Source: Caballeronia sp. GAFFF1 (GTDB lineage: Bacteria; Pseudomonadota; Gammaproteobacteria; Burkholderiales; Burkholderiaceae). Taken from it: 64,000 nt of DNA. The notes beneath the pieces are model-generated. The model was not told the DNA's origin, ran no database searches, and saw nothing but the letters and a program-made list of their open reading frames with translations. The translations under genes and the position numbers were made by a program. Shown here one piece after another: positions 62,591 through 64,000 of the stretch (position 1 is its first letter; each line of letters opens with the position of its first letter). Where the stretch lies: NCBI RefSeq assembly GCF_023630705.1, contig NZ_JALQEM010000030.1, positions 1 to 64,000 of the forward strand. Reading direction: 5' to 3'.

Positions 62591-64000
62591 GCACGCACTC
62601 CCGGCTTCTCGATCAGGAACGGCCCGATCACGAGCGCATCGAGCGGCGACGTCCAGAACGACTCGAGCGCATCGCGCGGGGAATTCACCATCGGCTCGCC
62701 GCGGGTATTGAACGACGTATTCACGAGCACCGGCACGCCCGTACGCGCCTTGAATGCAGCGAGCAGGTCGTAATAGAGCGCATGCTGCGAGCGGTTCACG
62801 GTCTGCACGCGAGCCGTGCCGTCAATATGCGTCACCGCCGGAATGCGCGTCTTCATGTCCTCGCGCACATCGAATACGAAGAGCATGAACGGCGCGACGC
62901 GTGCATCGACGAACCAGTCCGCAGCGTGTTCTTCCATTACGACAGGCGCAACCGGCCGGAAGTCTTCACGGTCCTTGATCTCGTTCAGGCGCGCCTGCAT
63001 GGACGGATCGATCGGCGAAGCGAGAATCGAGCGGGCACCGAGCGCGCGCGGACCGAACTCCGTGCGTCCCTGATACCAGCCGATCACGCGATTGGACGCG
63101 AGAATCTCAGCGGTTTCAGTGGCGATGTCGTTCAGCCGGCGATATGGCGTCTTCGACCACTTGAGGAATTGCTCAATCTCGTCGTCTTTATAACGCGGGC
63201 CGAGATACGCGTGATTCATGTGCCAGCGGCGGCTGCTATCGCCTTGCTTCACGCGTTCCTGATAGTCGGTCCACAGCGCCGCGCCGAGCGCGGTGCCCGC
63301 GTCGCCCGCAGCGGGTTGAACCCAAATGTCTTCGAACGGACCACGATCGCGCAGACGCGCATTCATCACGCAGTTCAGCGCGACGCCGCCTGCCATCGCC
63401 AGATGCGAGAGGCCGGTGCGTTCATGCAGCCAGCGCGCCAGATTCAGCGCCGTTTCTTCGAGCACCACTTGCAGCGAATGCGCGATGTCGTAGTGATGCT
63501 GCGTGAGCGGACCGCCGCGCTCGCGTCGCGGGCCGAAGCGCTCGACAAGACGCGGCGCATCCACGGTATAGCTGCCGTCGTTGCGATACTTCACGATCTC
63601 GCGGAACTGATCGACGTATGCGGGCTTGCCGAAAGAGGCGAGCGCCATCACCTTGTACTCATCCGACGAGTGAAGGAAGCCGAGATAGTCCGTCACGGCT
63701 TCGTAGAGCAAGCCTAGCGAATGCGGCAGTTCCACCTGTTTGAGGCGCTTGTACTCGCCATCGACGAACTGGCCGAGACTCGTCGTCACGCCTTCGCCGC
63801 GGCCGTCCATCGTGAGCACCGCAGTGTTCTCATACGGCGCCGCGAGAAACGCGCTCGCTTCGTGCGACAGATGGTGATCGACGTTGTGCCATTCGAAGCG
63901 CGGCGCGCGTCCGCCGCTGGCGAAACGCTTCTTCAGATGATGCGGCGCGCCGTCGAGCAACTGGCCGCGCGCATTGACGATATAGCTCAGGAAAAGCGGG
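62587..64000 (-). CDS. Carbamoyltransferase (NodU/TobZ family), 5' end beyond the window
   Basis: About 470 C-terminal residues are visible; the open frame runs off the right edge. The YrdC/Kae1-like part shows the His metal site VDHHLSHEASAF and LTMDGRGEG. The C-terminal domain has MAGGVALNCVMNARL and RTEFGPRALGARSILA, both diagnostic. The enzyme uses carbamoyl phosphate to carbamoylate a sugar or other hydroxyl group. First visible gene of the polysaccharide cluster; the stop overlaps the GT2 start. Confidence 0.92.
   Translation of the reverse strand, partial: PLFLSYIVNARGQLLDGAPHHLKKRFASGGRAPRFEWHNVDHHLSHEASAFLAAPYENTAVLTMDGRGEGVTTSLGQFVDGEYKRLKQVELPHSLGLLYEAVTDYLGFLHSSDEYKVMALASFGKPAYVDQFREIVKYRNDGSYTVDAPRLVERFGPRRERGGPLTQHHYDIAHSLQVVLEETALNLARWLHERTGLSHLAMAGGVALNCVMNARLRDRGPFEDIWVQPAAGDAGTALGAALWTDYQERVKQGDSSRRWHMNHAYLGPRYKDDEIEQFLKWSKTPYRRLNDIATETAEILASNRVIGWYQGRTEFGPRALGARSILASPIDPSMQARLNEIKDREDFRPVAPVVMEEHAADWFVDARVAPFMLFVFDVREDMKTRIPAVTHIDGTARVQTVNRSQHALYYDLLAAFKARTGVPVLVNTSFNTRGEPMVNSPRDALESFWTSPLDALVIGPFLIEKPGVRA

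Overview
The window reads as high-GC chromosomal DNA from a betaproteobacterium of the Burkholderiaceae, most likely Paraburkholderia or Caballeronia. The evidence is the codon bias (strong G/C at third positions), a phasin, pobA, an mprF-acvB pair, an isolated flhDC, and many lipoprotein and regulator families typical of that group. This is inference from gene content; there is no rRNA or other taxonomic marker. I saw no tRNA, rRNA, CRISPR array, insertion sequence or prophage.

Layout. 1-5.7 kb: truncated phasin, small hypotheticals, a Crp/Fnr regulator without the usual FeS cysteines, and a three-gene unit of an EF-hand periplasmic protein, an OmpR-type regulator and its histidine kinase. 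5.8-13.9 kb: a probable catabolic and uptake locus with a BKACE (DUF849) enzyme, a FadR-type GntR repressor, a DapA-superfamily lyase, a complete binding-protein ABC importer (binding protein, ATPase, two permeases) and an aldose-1-epimerase-like enzyme. A 17-bp palindrome overlapping a consensus -35 box is a likely GntR operator. 13.9-16.3 kb: two orphan receiver proteins and two small lipoproteins. 16.6-20.5 kb: mprF and acvB/virJ, the lysyl-phosphatidylglycerol synthase/flippase and its periplasmic hydrolase. 20.7-34.6 kb: mixed enzymes, including a penicillin-acylase-family lipoprotein, an M20 peptidase, an Ldh-family dehydrogenase with a palindromic operator, an NAD(P)-dependent epimerase with a divergent LysR, RidA, an AcpA-like phosphatase, TauE/SafE and an amylo-alpha-1,6-glucosidase with a polyglutamine tract. 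34.7-41.1 kb: pobA, an SDR, an aldo/keto reductase with a divergent AraC regulator, a YxFxxD-motif secreted protein, and an ECF sigma/anti-sigma pair.

41.2-42.8 kb: a compact, AT-richer four-gene operon with 4-bp overlaps at the last two junctions, encoding an unknown 82-aa protein, a Tlde1-type L,D-transpeptidase effector, a two-TM putative immunity protein and an Hcp tube protein. It looks like an orphan type VI secretion effector cassette. 42.9-51.0 kb: small His-rich envelope proteins, a BspC-like protein, selD, a CDF transporter, a large MscS channel and a purine nucleoside permease-like protein. 51.1-52.6 kb: flhDC behind a long AT-rich leader. 52.7-58.5 kb: DNA polymerase II, then an unusual fusion of ABC exporter, HATPase-like domain and receiver domain with a ParB-like gene directly downstream. 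58.5-64 kb (minus strand): a surface-polysaccharide cluster running carbamoyltransferase (cut by the window edge), GT2, GT9, GT4, UDP-xylose synthase.

The most interesting candidates are the ABC-HATPase-receiver fusion with its ParB-like partner and the Hcp/Tlde1 cassette with its uncharacterised first gene.
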